In this document: positions 17,559 through 25,450 of the stretch, piece by piece
Layout of the letters: each line of letters starts with the position of its first letter
How positions within the stretch are numbered: the first letter of the stretch is position 1
DNA from: Acidobacteriota bacterium
Lineage (GTDB): Bacteria; Acidobacteriota; Terriglobia; Terriglobales; Acidobacteriaceae
DNA length: 64,000 nt
NCBI GenBank assembly: GCA_013289765.1
Contig: JABCZI010000003.1
Coordinates: 248,001 to 312,000 of the forward strand
Reading direction: 5' to 3'
Position numbers and translations under genes: made by a program
Notes under the pieces: model-generated
Seen by the model: the letters and a program-made list of their open reading frames with translations, nothing else
What the model was told of the DNA's origin: nothing
The model's database searches: none

Positions 17559-17929
17559 ATGTTAAATCCACTGAAAGTCAACTCCAATTAAGCACCTGCT
17601 TTTTGTCTGCTGACGTTCTCGAATTGCGTAACCTCTCGCCAATGTGTATGAAAAGTTGGAGAAACAACCGCTTTAGCCGTGTGGGATCGTCCCGGGAAGC
17701 TGTTGGTCCGCCACTCTGTTTCGAGATCTGAAATGTTTGGCCTGTAGTGTCACGTAATCGTTGTGAACGTGGAACACCACATGCTCCCTCAGTTTTGACT
17801 CAGCAGGAGGTTGTGAAGTTGTGAGGCTGTTCTGCTCTCGATTGCACACTGACTGTCAGAGCGCCGAGTGGTAGCTGAGCAAATCGCCAGTCATCCCGGC
17901 ATTACGACTTCACCGGAGGAAGAGGAGAT
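17559..17929. other. Divergent intergenic region TetR / HAF-repeat protein
   Basis: 371 bases without a gene. It should contain the promoters of the leftward TetR unit and the rightward HAF-repeat gene. GGAAGAGGAGAT just before 17930 is a clear SD. No other operator, RNA or relic was seen. Confidence 0.5.
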
Positions 17930-19222
17930 ATGAGCATGCTTAGACGTTCGAGGAGTTTATGGATACTGTGGGTTGCGACGATTGTTCTGGCTTGTTTCAG
18001 CAATGCAGTCGCTCAAACGAGCTACAAGGTTCAGGATTTGGGCGTTCAGCAGCCTGACAACCTGGGCATGGTCATGGGCCTCAATAATCACGGCTGGACG
18101 GAGATTATGGATCAGAGCCTGGATCCTTTCAGCCTTTCCCTTTCCGCCCACCTCGTGCAAGGCACCGTGAGGGTCAGCACCGGCGAACTCAACCTCGAAC
18201 TCGGCACGCTTGGAGGAACGAACAGTTCGATCAATTGGAACGGAATCAACGACCCCGGGGAAGCGGTCGGTATGTCCGAGACATCTGTTCCGGATCCGAC
18301 TGGCGAAGATCTTTGCGGTTTCGGCACACACCTTACGTGTCTTCCGTTTCTTTGGCAAAACGGCGTCATGAGCGCTTTGCCAACGGTGGGCGGAAATAAC
18401 GGGCAGGCCAGCGCCATCAATAACAGAGGACAGATCGTAGGATATGCGGAAAATGGTATCGTGGACTCCACCTGCCCGCCTGGTATCACTAATAATCGGG
18501 TTGACCTGCCGGTGTTGTGGCACAAAGGCAAAGCCCAAACTCTTCCTACGATCGGGAGCGATCCAGACGGGGTCGCCTACGGCATCAACAATCAAGGCCA
18601 AGCCGTAGGCTACTCGGGAACCTGCACCGTAGCGAATTACGCCGTAGTGTGGGAAAACGGCACTGCCACTGCGCTTCCAGACCTCGGGGATCCGGGCGCT
18701 ATAGCCTATGCCATTAACAGCCACGGCCAAGTTGTTGGGCAAGCCGTTAACTCGGACGGGACACCCTTGGCCACTCTTTGGCAGAACAATACAGTCACGG
18801 GCCTCGGCGGCCTTCTGCCGGGAGATGTTGCCACCTTTGCCACCAGCATCAACAACCGGGGCCAGGTGGTGGGAAGCTCCTTTAACTCTGAGAACAGCTG
18901 GTCCCACGGCCTCATCTGGCAGAACGGCGTGATGACCGACCTTAACACGCTATTTCCGGCAAGTTCCAACCTCTACGTAATCTCGGCTAGCAACATCAAT
19001 GAGAGCGGACAAATCGCGGGTATGGCGGTGGAGACGGCCGGGCCGCAAGCGGGACAGATCGTCCACGCCTTTCTGGCAACCCCGGTAGACGAAGACCAGG
19101 GCAAGTCGGTTGCGGACGTCGTACCTACGCATCCGAAAATCACTTTGCCCGCGGCAAATGTTGGCAAGCAGCTTTCGCCGAGATCCGCACACTGCTCAAT
19201 CCACGATAAAGGCAGTTTCTGA
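17930..19222 (+). CDS. Extracellular HAF-repeat protein
   Basis: 430 residues with signal peptide ~10-29 (FSNAVAQ). It has five to six copies of the HAF-type repeat, a short stretch around '(L)G(T)LGG...A.gINn.GQVVG': SAINNRGQIVGYAE, YGINNQGQAVGYSG, YAINSHGQVVGQAVN, SINNRGQVVGSSFN. It closes with HAFLATPV, the motif that names the family. These are predicted secreted beta-propeller-like proteins without a known function. The final ~35 residues after HAFLATPV are unlike the family and run into the integrase relic, suggesting that the normal 3' end was replaced. Confidence 0.85.
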   Translation: MSMLRRSRSLWILWVATIVLACFSNAVAQTSYKVQDLGVQQPDNLGMVMGLNNHGWTEIMDQSLDPFSLSLSAHLVQGTVRVSTGELNLELGTLGGTNSSINWNGINDPGEAVGMSETSVPDPTGEDLCGFGTHLTCLPFLWQNGVMSALPTVGGNNGQASAINNRGQIVGYAENGIVDSTCPPGITNNRVDLPVLWHKGKAQTLPTIGSDPDGVAYGINNQGQAVGYSGTCTVANYAVVWENGTATALPDLGDPGAIAYAINSHGQVVGQAVNSDGTPLATLWQNNTVTGLGGLLPGDVATFATSINNRGQVVGSSFNSENSWSHGLIWQNGVMTDLNTLFPASSNLYVISASNINESGQIAGMAVETAGPQAGQIVHAFLATPVDEDQGKSVADVVPTHPKITLPAANVGKQLSPRSAHCSIHDKGSF

Positions 19223-19395
19223 GCTTCCGCAGCATGCCTTCCAGCCATATGCCGCGCGAAGGCGCAAGGCCGGAGATTGTGCAGGACAACATGGGTCACG
19301 CGAATATCGACGTGACCCAGAATGTTTACGGCAAGTGCGCTGGATGCCTTGCGAAGTTTAGGTGGAGGATTAAGGGGATCAGGCTGCCCGATTGA
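19210..19395 (+). pseudogene. Tyrosine recombinase C-terminal relic
   Basis: In the frame ending at TGA 19393-19395 the sequence reads PEIVQDNMGHANIDVTQNVYGK, the last active-site block (GHxxIxxTxxxY) of an integrase type common in Acidobacteriota. The Tyr is kept, but a TAA lies in frame at 19207, no Arg/HxxR block is present, and the tail after YGK does not match. It overlaps the last bases of the HAF gene in another frame, marking an old insertion point. Confidence 0.7.
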
Positions 19396-19462
19396 TTATG
19401 AGCGCCTGCTCGCGGAGGCCGGTGTTTTTGAATAGTTGTATCAGCCGACGCAAATCTCTCGC

Positions 19463-20563
19463 TCACGGCATCACCTCATAGACCAGCACTTTGGCGTCCT
19501 CAATCGCTGCTTCCTTGGATTGGGGAATCGGCGGAGTCAGAATGATGTGCTTCGGAACCACTACATAGAACCTATTTAGTTCGCGAACCAAAAGAGATGT
19601 CTTTGCTAACGCGCCTGACGGAACCAATCCCAACCGCTCATAGTGGTCCGGATCGACCTGCTTAAATACGTCGACGCCGCCTGTTGTGCCGGTAAAGTAC
19701 ACGCGTTTCGATGGAGCGTCATAGACAACTTCATCGGCGCCTCCCTCGGTATCGATGGCGTCGATTACTTTTCCCGTGTCCGCATCCATCACCACCATCT
19801 TTCCGGGTTTGTATATGTGACCGGGCTTAACGCGGCTGCCGATAAACAAGCGGCGATGCACTGTGTCCATCCCAAGCGCGTGAGGAAGCGGCCCTTCCGT
19901 GATCGGCCAAGAGGCCACGACTTCGCGTTTTTTCAGATCGATCACGGCAACCTGACTAGTCATGCCGAGAACGACATAAAGTTTTCCGTTCCCATCGAGT
20001 GCGAGTCCCGCGGGATCGCTGTCGTCGACCGTGATGCTGCCGGCGTAGGTTCCGTTCTTGGTGTCAACAATTTCGATCGAACCTTTCGTGCCTGCCTTGG
20101 AACGGTCCCCACGGTCGCCGATGTAGAACATCTGACTGCTAGGGTCGTAAATGCCGTTATCAGGTTCGCGCTTCGCTTCCGGAGGCGAATCAGGATTGAG
20201 TTGTATGTCCTTCAGCATTTGGTAGGTCTCGCTGCTGAAGGCTTTGCATGTGCCATTCCCCATGTCCACCCAGATCTGGTTGGATTGCGGCAGGTAGATT
20301 GTCTTGCGAGGATTTCCATCAAATCCCGAGATGGTATGGATCACTTTGCCCGCGCGCAGATCTATAACTTCGAGAGTTCTTTGGTGCTCGCCGGGGATGA
20401 ACAAGCGTTCGCCCTTCACGTCGACGGCCAAGTGATCGAAGTAGCCTTCCACGCCTGGTAATGGAATGGTCTGGATTAGTTTTAACGGCGCGCCGTTCTG
20501 AGCTTGCGCTTTCGAGAATAAGAACATCATCGAAATTCCGATAACTGCTAGATACCTCTTCAT
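19463..20563 (-). CDS. Exported YncE-type YVTN beta-propeller protein, copy 1
   Basis: 366 residues; ATG 20563 follows AGGAG at 7 bases. Signal peptide ~1-21. The mature part is a seven-bladed propeller signature: FDHLAVDVKGERLFIPGEHQ, LEVIDLRAGKVIHTISG, VAVIDLKKREVVASWPI, MVVMDADTGKVIDAID, RVYFTGTTGGVDVFKQ. Such periplasmic propellers bind or scaffold partners and rarely have enzyme activity. It is one of four paralogues in the window (next at 20682, 21968 and 31630), the first three in tandem. The extended C-terminal region (PPIPQSKEAAIEDAK) is unique to this copy. Function unknown; context links it to the adjacent catabolic island. Confidence 0.83.
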   Translation of the reverse strand: MKRYLAVIGISMMFLFSKAQAQNGAPLKLIQTIPLPGVEGYFDHLAVDVKGERLFIPGEHQRTLEVIDLRAGKVIHTISGFDGNPRKTIYLPQSNQIWVDMGNGTCKAFSSETYQMLKDIQLNPDSPPEAKREPDNGIYDPSSQMFYIGDRGDRSKAGTKGSIEIVDTKNGTYAGSITVDDSDPAGLALDGNGKLYVVLGMTSQVAVIDLKKREVVASWPITEGPLPHALGMDTVHRRLFIGSRVKPGHIYKPGKMVVMDADTGKVIDAIDTEGGADEVVYDAPSKRVYFTGTTGGVDVFKQVDPDHYERLGLVPSGALAKTSLLVRELNRFYVVVPKHIILTPPIPQSKEAAIEDAKVLVYEVMP

Positions 20564-20681
20564 ACTTGATCTCCTGATTTCGGTCACTCGGTTCATTGCA
20601 TCCACGTTGGTCATATTGACTCAGCGACGACGAGCACAACAGCCGGACATTTCGAGAGCCGGACTTTGTTCCAGCTGAAAG

Positions 20682-21698
20682 CTACGGATTAACTTCGTAA
20701 ACCTGGACCTCAGCAGGTTTGCCTTTGCCGGCCGGCACGGCAACATAGAGCCGGCTCTGGTCCGGGATAAACTTCGAATTGCGTGCGTTGGCGCCGGTAG
20801 GAATTTTGCCGAGCGACTCGTAGGTGTCCGCATCTTTTTGCTGATACACATTCACGAAGCCTTCTGCGCCACTCATGTAGATTCGCTTGCGCTGGGCGTC
20901 GTAAGCTAAGTCGTCCACTCCGCCCACGGAAGGAAGGCTGGCCACCACTTTGCCGCTGTCGGAGTCAAGAACGAGCAGCATGCCCGGGCTGCGAGTTGCC
21001 AGAAAAAGGCGGTGGTCTGGTTCATCCAATCCCATCGATACGTTGTCTTTCGCCGCAGTGATATCCCAAGTCGCAAGTATCTTGCGGCTCTCACGATCAA
21101 TTACCGCCACCTGGTTTAGCGCGGTCACATTAACGAAGATCCGCGGACCCGACTTCTCTAGTGCGATCGCTTCCAGGGTCTCGCCCTCGATCTTTATATC
21201 GGCAACGTCCTTGCGAGCTTTTATATCCACCACGCTGAGTCGCGAATATTTTTCGTTAATATCCTTGCCGCCATTCACGACATAAAGGACATTTGCCGCT
21301 TCATCAAAACCCATGGAGTCAGAGTCGGCCGCCAGTTTTACGCTACCCACCACCTTGTAGGTTGACGCGTCGAGGATCGCACAGGAACCTGGCTCTCCGT
21401 CGGAAAACAACACCTGATTGCTTGCCGGAAGATAGACGATTCCCGCAGGCTTGCCCAGGCCGCTCACGCTATGCAGTGACTTTCCAGATTTCAGGTCGAA
21501 CACTTCAATGGAATGATGTTTGGGTGCGGTTAGAAATAGCCGCTCACCTTTGACGTCCACGGCCATGTGGTCAAACTTTCCTTCCACCGAGGGATCCATG
21601 GTAATCGTCTGTACCAAGTGGAGCGGCGCCGTATTCTGAGCGGGCGCGGCGCCTGTGTAACAACCCAACACCAATAAAATAGCCATCGTATATTTCAT
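20682..21698 (-). CDS. Exported YncE-type YVTN beta-propeller protein, copy 2
   Basis: 338 residues, signal peptide ~1-20 (GAAPAQ). The same opening as the other copies (FDHMAVDVKGERLFLTAPKHHSIEVFDL), then repeated blades such as SVVDIKARKDVADIKI, AVIDRESRKILATW and LLVLDSDSGKVVASLPS, ending VQVYEV. It carries the internal motif DADSMGFDEAANVLYVVNGGKD shared with copies 3 and 4. It is the middle gene of the tandem set; 118 bases separate it from copy 1. Probably periplasmic; no catalytic residues are evident. Confidence 0.83.
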   Translation of the reverse strand: MKYTMAILLVLGCYTGAAPAQNTAPLHLVQTITMDPSVEGKFDHMAVDVKGERLFLTAPKHHSIEVFDLKSGKSLHSVSGLGKPAGIVYLPASNQVLFSDGEPGSCAILDASTYKVVGSVKLAADSDSMGFDEAANVLYVVNGGKDINEKYSRLSVVDIKARKDVADIKIEGETLEAIALEKSGPRIFVNVTALNQVAVIDRESRKILATWDITAAKDNVSMGLDEPDHRLFLATRSPGMLLVLDSDSGKVVASLPSVGGVDDLAYDAQRKRIYMSGAEGFVNVYQQKDADTYESLGKIPTGANARNSKFIPDQSRLYVAVPAGKGKPAEVQVYEVNP

Positions 21699-21967
21699 CG
21701 CGTCTCCTTCAGAGCTTAAACAACGAAGTCAGATACACCGCGCAGCGGCTTGCGCCAACGGGATTTCTGCGACCGGGATTTTGCACAGAGGGTTATCTTA
21801 GTGAACTAAACTGAAAATAAACTTAAAGTCCGCCAGCGAGCGTGAATTGACATACTGAGCCCAGCTTGGGTTGTTGAAGGACTGAGATCAACGAAACTAC
21901 GTCTAATTGGAATTTAGGCCGCGGACTGCCTTACATCAAAAACAGCGAAGTGAAAGAAAACAGGTCG

Positions 21968-22996
21968 TCACTGCATGTCGTAGATGCGCACCTCGGCCGG
22001 CCGCTTTTGATGGCGGGGAACGGCCAGGTAGTAGTGCTTCCATTCCGGCACAAGCATTCCGGTCTTGGCACGGAAGCTAGTGGGAATCTTCGTAAGCAGG
22101 CTGTAATGATCCGGATCTTGCTGCGTGTAAACATTTAGAAAACCATCGCCGGCGAGGTAGATACGCTTCGTCTCCGGATCGAATGAAAGATCATCAACCA
22201 TACCGGGCGCGGCTAATTCCGCTACAACCTTCCCATTGTCTGAATTCAGAACAACCAACTTTCCCGGCTCGCGGGTTACGACAAACAGGCGGTGATTGGG
22301 TTCGTCGAATCCAAGCGACACCGGATGTTTATCTTCCGCTGGCAGATGCCAGGTATCCGACAGTGAGTTGGCAGTGCGGTCCATCACTCCAATTGCATTT
22401 TGCGCAGTTAACACGCAGAACATTCGCGGGCCGGATTTCTCCAGCAACAGGGCCTCGATCCAGTTCGTATCGATCTTTACGTCACGCACTTTGGTTGAAG
22501 TGTTGGTATCGATTGCGGTGATGAGGGAATAGCGCGTTTTTGCGGCACGCCCTCCGTTGACGACATACATATATTTTGTTGCCGGGTCATACGCCATAGA
22601 GTCCGCATCCACCGCAAGACTAATGTGCCCGAGCAGTTGATATGTAGTGCCGTCATAGACTTTGACTTGCGAATCATCGCCGTCCACAACGAACAGTTTT
22701 TTTGTGTCGCCTCGGTAAAGCAACGCGTGGGGGGACTTCATTCCGGTAATGCTGTGAATATGCTTGTTCGATCTGGAATCAAAAATCTCCACCGAGCCGT
22801 TTGCTTCACCTGTGAGAAATAAACGATTACCTTCGACGTCTTTGCCGAAGTGGTCGAAGTCTCCGTCCTTAATTGCAGGCAGTGGAACAGTCGCGCCCAG
22901 CTTTAGAGGAGCGGATTCCTGACCTGTCGATAGCGCCACGAAGGCCATTGTTGTAAGTAAGAGTATTCCGCAAATAGTTGTGCAGCGATTTTTCAT
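21968..22996 (-). CDS. Exported YncE-type YVTN beta-propeller protein, copy 3
   Basis: 342 residues; ATG 22996 follows AGGAGAGCC, whereas the upstream in-frame ATG at 23044 has no SD and precedes the signal peptide (CTTICGILLLTTMAFVALS). Blades: FDHFGKDVEGNRLFLTGEANG, VEIFDSRSNKHIHSI, IGVMDRTANSLSDTW, LVVLNSDNGKVVAEL. The motif DADSMAYDPATKYMYVVNGG is shared with copies 2 and 4. It lies 74 bases after the PEP-mutase/ICL-family gene on the same strand, so the propellers may be transcribed with the catabolic genes. Confidence 0.83.
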   Translation of the reverse strand: MKNRCTTICGILLLTTMAFVALSTGQESAPLKLGATVPLPAIKDGDFDHFGKDVEGNRLFLTGEANGSVEIFDSRSNKHIHSITGMKSPHALLYRGDTKKLFVVDGDDSQVKVYDGTTYQLLGHISLAVDADSMAYDPATKYMYVVNGGRAAKTRYSLITAIDTNTSTKVRDVKIDTNWIEALLLEKSGPRMFCVLTAQNAIGVMDRTANSLSDTWHLPAEDKHPVSLGFDEPNHRLFVVTREPGKLVVLNSDNGKVVAELAAPGMVDDLSFDPETKRIYLAGDGFLNVYTQQDPDHYSLLTKIPTSFRAKTGMLVPEWKHYYLAVPRHQKRPAEVRIYDMQ

Positions 22997-23070
22997 GCCT
23001 GGCTCTCCTGAGTCACAGTGACTCTCTAAATGGTTCGTTCCCAAAACGATAAAGATAATTGCAATCCGAG

Positions 23071-23958
23071 TTACTCTGGCACAGCCCGAGCTTCAACCGT
23101 TTCCGCTTCGATGCGGTAATACTCATCCAGACCCATAGTGTCTTCGATATCTTTGCGAATCTTTATGGTAGCGGCTGGGTCGAGATCGGCGCGGCCCGTC
23201 TGCTTCATCCGGGAAAAAAGATCAAACACTGCCGTGTAAACGACGCTTATTGCGCTAATGGCGTCGTTCACCATCTTGTAACCGGCTCCTTGCAACTCTT
23301 GGATGGAAAGTATCGGCCGCCCCAGGCGGTTTCCCTCACTATTTACATAAATCAATGGCGCTTTCACTTCGCGGGGGGCCCGCAAAGCTTCTTCCTTGGT
23401 GTTGGGAAAGATCATCACCATATCCGCGCCTGCTTCGACGTAAAGGTTAGCTCTGCGAATGCCCTCGGAGTAATCATGCGTGCGCATTGCATCGGTGCGC
23501 GCCGCGATGACAAAATCAGGATCGCGCCGAGCTTTGGCCGCATAGCGAATCTTCTCGCACATTTCTTCCGCCGAGACTACATGCTCGATTCCTTTGTGGT
23601 AGTGAACACGTTTGGGATAAACCTGGTCTTCTATGTGCACAGAGGCAGCGCCGGCCCGCTCCAACTCCATAATTGTACGGATGACATAGGTGGGATCACC
23701 GAATCCGGCGCCGCCATCCACCATCAAGGGAATATCGACCGCGGCAGTAATCCGGCGGGTTGCGATTAGAAGTTCCTCCAAGCTGATAAGAGGCTCCGGG
23801 ACGCACGAACTTGCTCCCAAGGCATAGCCTCCGAGGTCCAGGCAGCGAAACCCCACGCGTTGCGCGATCTTAGCCGTGATGGGATCATACGCAATCGGGG
23901 CATGGATAATTCCGGGGCTTGCCAGCATCTCACGAAAAACTGTAGTCATCCTTTTCAT
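23071..23958 (-). CDS. Isocitrate lyase/PEP mutase superfamily protein with altered active site
   Basis: 295 residues; ATG follows AAGGAG at 7 bases. The TIM-barrel signatures of the family are present: GIIHAPIAYDPITAKIAQRVGF, MVDGGAGFGD (residues 79-88), SVHIEDQ (E110/D111) and IAARTDA. The catalytic loop, K-[KR]-C-G-H in methylisocitrate and dimethylmalate lyases, here reads PKRVHYHKG (115-123), so the acid-base Cys is Val. The second Asp of DxD is Gly83. Classical C-C lyase chemistry is therefore unlikely; decarboxylation, hydrolysis or a mutase-like step remain possible. It lies upstream of the propeller genes and after an MFS gene on the same strand. The substrate is probably a 2-oxo or hydroxy di/tricarboxylate. 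Confidence 0.82.
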   Translation of the reverse strand: MKRMTTVFREMLASPGIIHAPIAYDPITAKIAQRVGFRCLDLGGYALGASSCVPEPLISLEELLIATRRITAAVDIPLMVDGGAGFGDPTYVIRTIMELERAGAASVHIEDQVYPKRVHYHKGIEHVVSAEEMCEKIRYAAKARRDPDFVIAARTDAMRTHDYSEGIRRANLYVEAGADMVMIFPNTKEEALRAPREVKAPLIYVNSEGNRLGRPILSIQELQGAGYKMVNDAISAISVVYTAVFDLFSRMKQTGRADLDPAATIKIRKDIEDTMGLDEYYRIEAETVEARAVPE

Positions 23959-24036
23959 TTACCTTCTCCTTAGACTTGTGTATGAAGTCGAGGCTGCATT
24001 GAACATCCTTGGACCACGCGGCGTAAGTTGATTTCA

Positions 24037-25392
24037 CTATCCGTGCTGGCGTGGTGTGAGCCCGCCAGCGGCGAGAAGCGCCCCCTCAGCACCGGCGATC
24101 GAAGTCTCGCCTTCCAGATTCGAATCCGCATTTACAAACAACCAGATGACCCCTGCGGAAAAACTCACGAGGGCGGCGAAGTCGAGTGCTTGCGGCCAGC
24201 CGAACCTTGTCGCGATATAAGCTGTTAACACTGGCGCAATTCCGCCGGCCATGTTGGCGCAGGTATTCATCAGGCCGGAAAGCGATCCCGAATAGTTCGG
24301 AGTCATATCGATACAACTCGCCCACCAACTTGGCGCCGCGAAACTACCGAAGCCCGCAGCGGCCGACAACAACAGCACCGCTGAGATACTGCCGACTGCG
24401 TGACTTCCCGCTAATAGCAGCAGCGCCGAGCAAGTCATTCCCAGGCAAGCGGTAGACTGACGTCCGCGCCGCCGGCCGAATCGGGCGACTGCCTTATCGG
24501 ACATCCATCCGCCAAGCAATGCCATCAGCGTCATGGTTACAAAGGGCACAGTCCCCCAGAATGCTCCCTTTGCGATGGTCAGTCCCCGTACACGCGTGAG
24601 GTAGACGAAAAACCACGTGAAGAAAATGAAGGGTGTGTAGCCGTGACAGAAATAACTCAGAATCAGCGCCCATACCGACCCGCTGGATAACATCTTCCGC
24701 CACGGAGTGCCGCGCAGACGAAACGAATGCGTGCGGGCGGCGCTCGACCCTAATATTTCGAGTTCAGCGGCGTTAACCCTGGGATGCTCATCCGGATGAT
24801 TCGTCGAATACAAGAACCATATCGATGCCACGATTGCAGCGAGCAGGCCTGTGAGCAAGAACGTCCAACGCCATCCCCATCGCTGTATGGTGCCCGCAAA
24901 CAAGAGCGGCGCAAGAACGCCGCCAGCTCCCACCCCTCCCAACAGAAAACTACTGCCCAAACCACGCTCACGCGCCGGAGTCCACCAGGCAACAATCTTG
25001 TTCGCATTTGGATAACTGGCAGCCTCACCCGCCCCGGTAAATAGGCGAATCAAGCCAAAAGTCCAGGCCAACCCCCAGAGCGAATGCACTCCCAGCGAAG
25101 GGATGACACTGATCATCATCGTGCATAGTCCCCACCAGAAAAGTGCTACGGTAAGGGTGGCGCGTGGACCAAAACGGTCGCCGGCCCATCCGCATGGAAT
25201 CTGGAATATCGCGTATCCAAACGCAAACATTCCCATAATCCATCCCATCGTCTCGGTCGTAAACTTAAACTCGTCCTGCATGAACTTGGCGGCAATGCCA
25301 AGGTTCAATCGTCCGAGAGCGGTCACGACCATGACCAAGGAGAGGATCGCCAGGATCTGCCATCGCACCCTCGTGGGAACTTGTTCAGCCAA
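24037..25392 (-). CDS. MFS transporter, ACS (anion:cation symporter) type, copy 1
   Basis: 451 residues with 12 predicted helices. The start is a TTG at 25392 with a strong SD (AAGGAG, 8 bases). Motifs: GRLNLGIAAKFMQDEF in TM1, GWAGDRFGPR (loop 2-3 motif), GAGEAASYPNANKIVAWW and RGLGSSFLLGGVGAGG, characteristic of the ACS family that imports hexuronates, galactonate and other organic anions with H+. It is 59 bases downstream of the TonB receptor and 78 bases upstream of the PEP-mutase-like gene, all leftward, which fits outer- and inner-membrane uptake followed by catabolism. It is paralogous to the carrier at 30107-31459. Confidence 0.9.
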   Translation of the reverse strand: MAEQVPTRVRWQILAILSLVMVVTALGRLNLGIAAKFMQDEFKFTTETMGWIMGMFAFGYAIFQIPCGWAGDRFGPRATLTVALFWWGLCTMMISVIPSLGVHSLWGLAWTFGLIRLFTGAGEAASYPNANKIVAWWTPARERGLGSSFLLGGVGAGGVLAPLLFAGTIQRWGWRWTFLLTGLLAAIVASIWFLYSTNHPDEHPRVNAAELEILGSSAARTHSFRLRGTPWRKMLSSGSVWALILSYFCHGYTPFIFFTWFFVYLTRVRGLTIAKGAFWGTVPFVTMTLMALLGGWMSDKAVARFGRRRGRQSTACLGMTCSALLLLAGSHAVGSISAVLLLSAAAGFGSFAAPSWWASCIDMTPNYSGSLSGLMNTCANMAGGIAPVLTAYIATRFGWPQALDFAALVSFSAGVIWLFVNADSNLEGETSIAGAEGALLAAGGLTPRQHG

Positions 25393-25450
25393 CTCGTTGA
25401 CTCCTTGAGCGAAAGCGATTACGGAATTGATTTTCCGACGTTTTCGTCGT

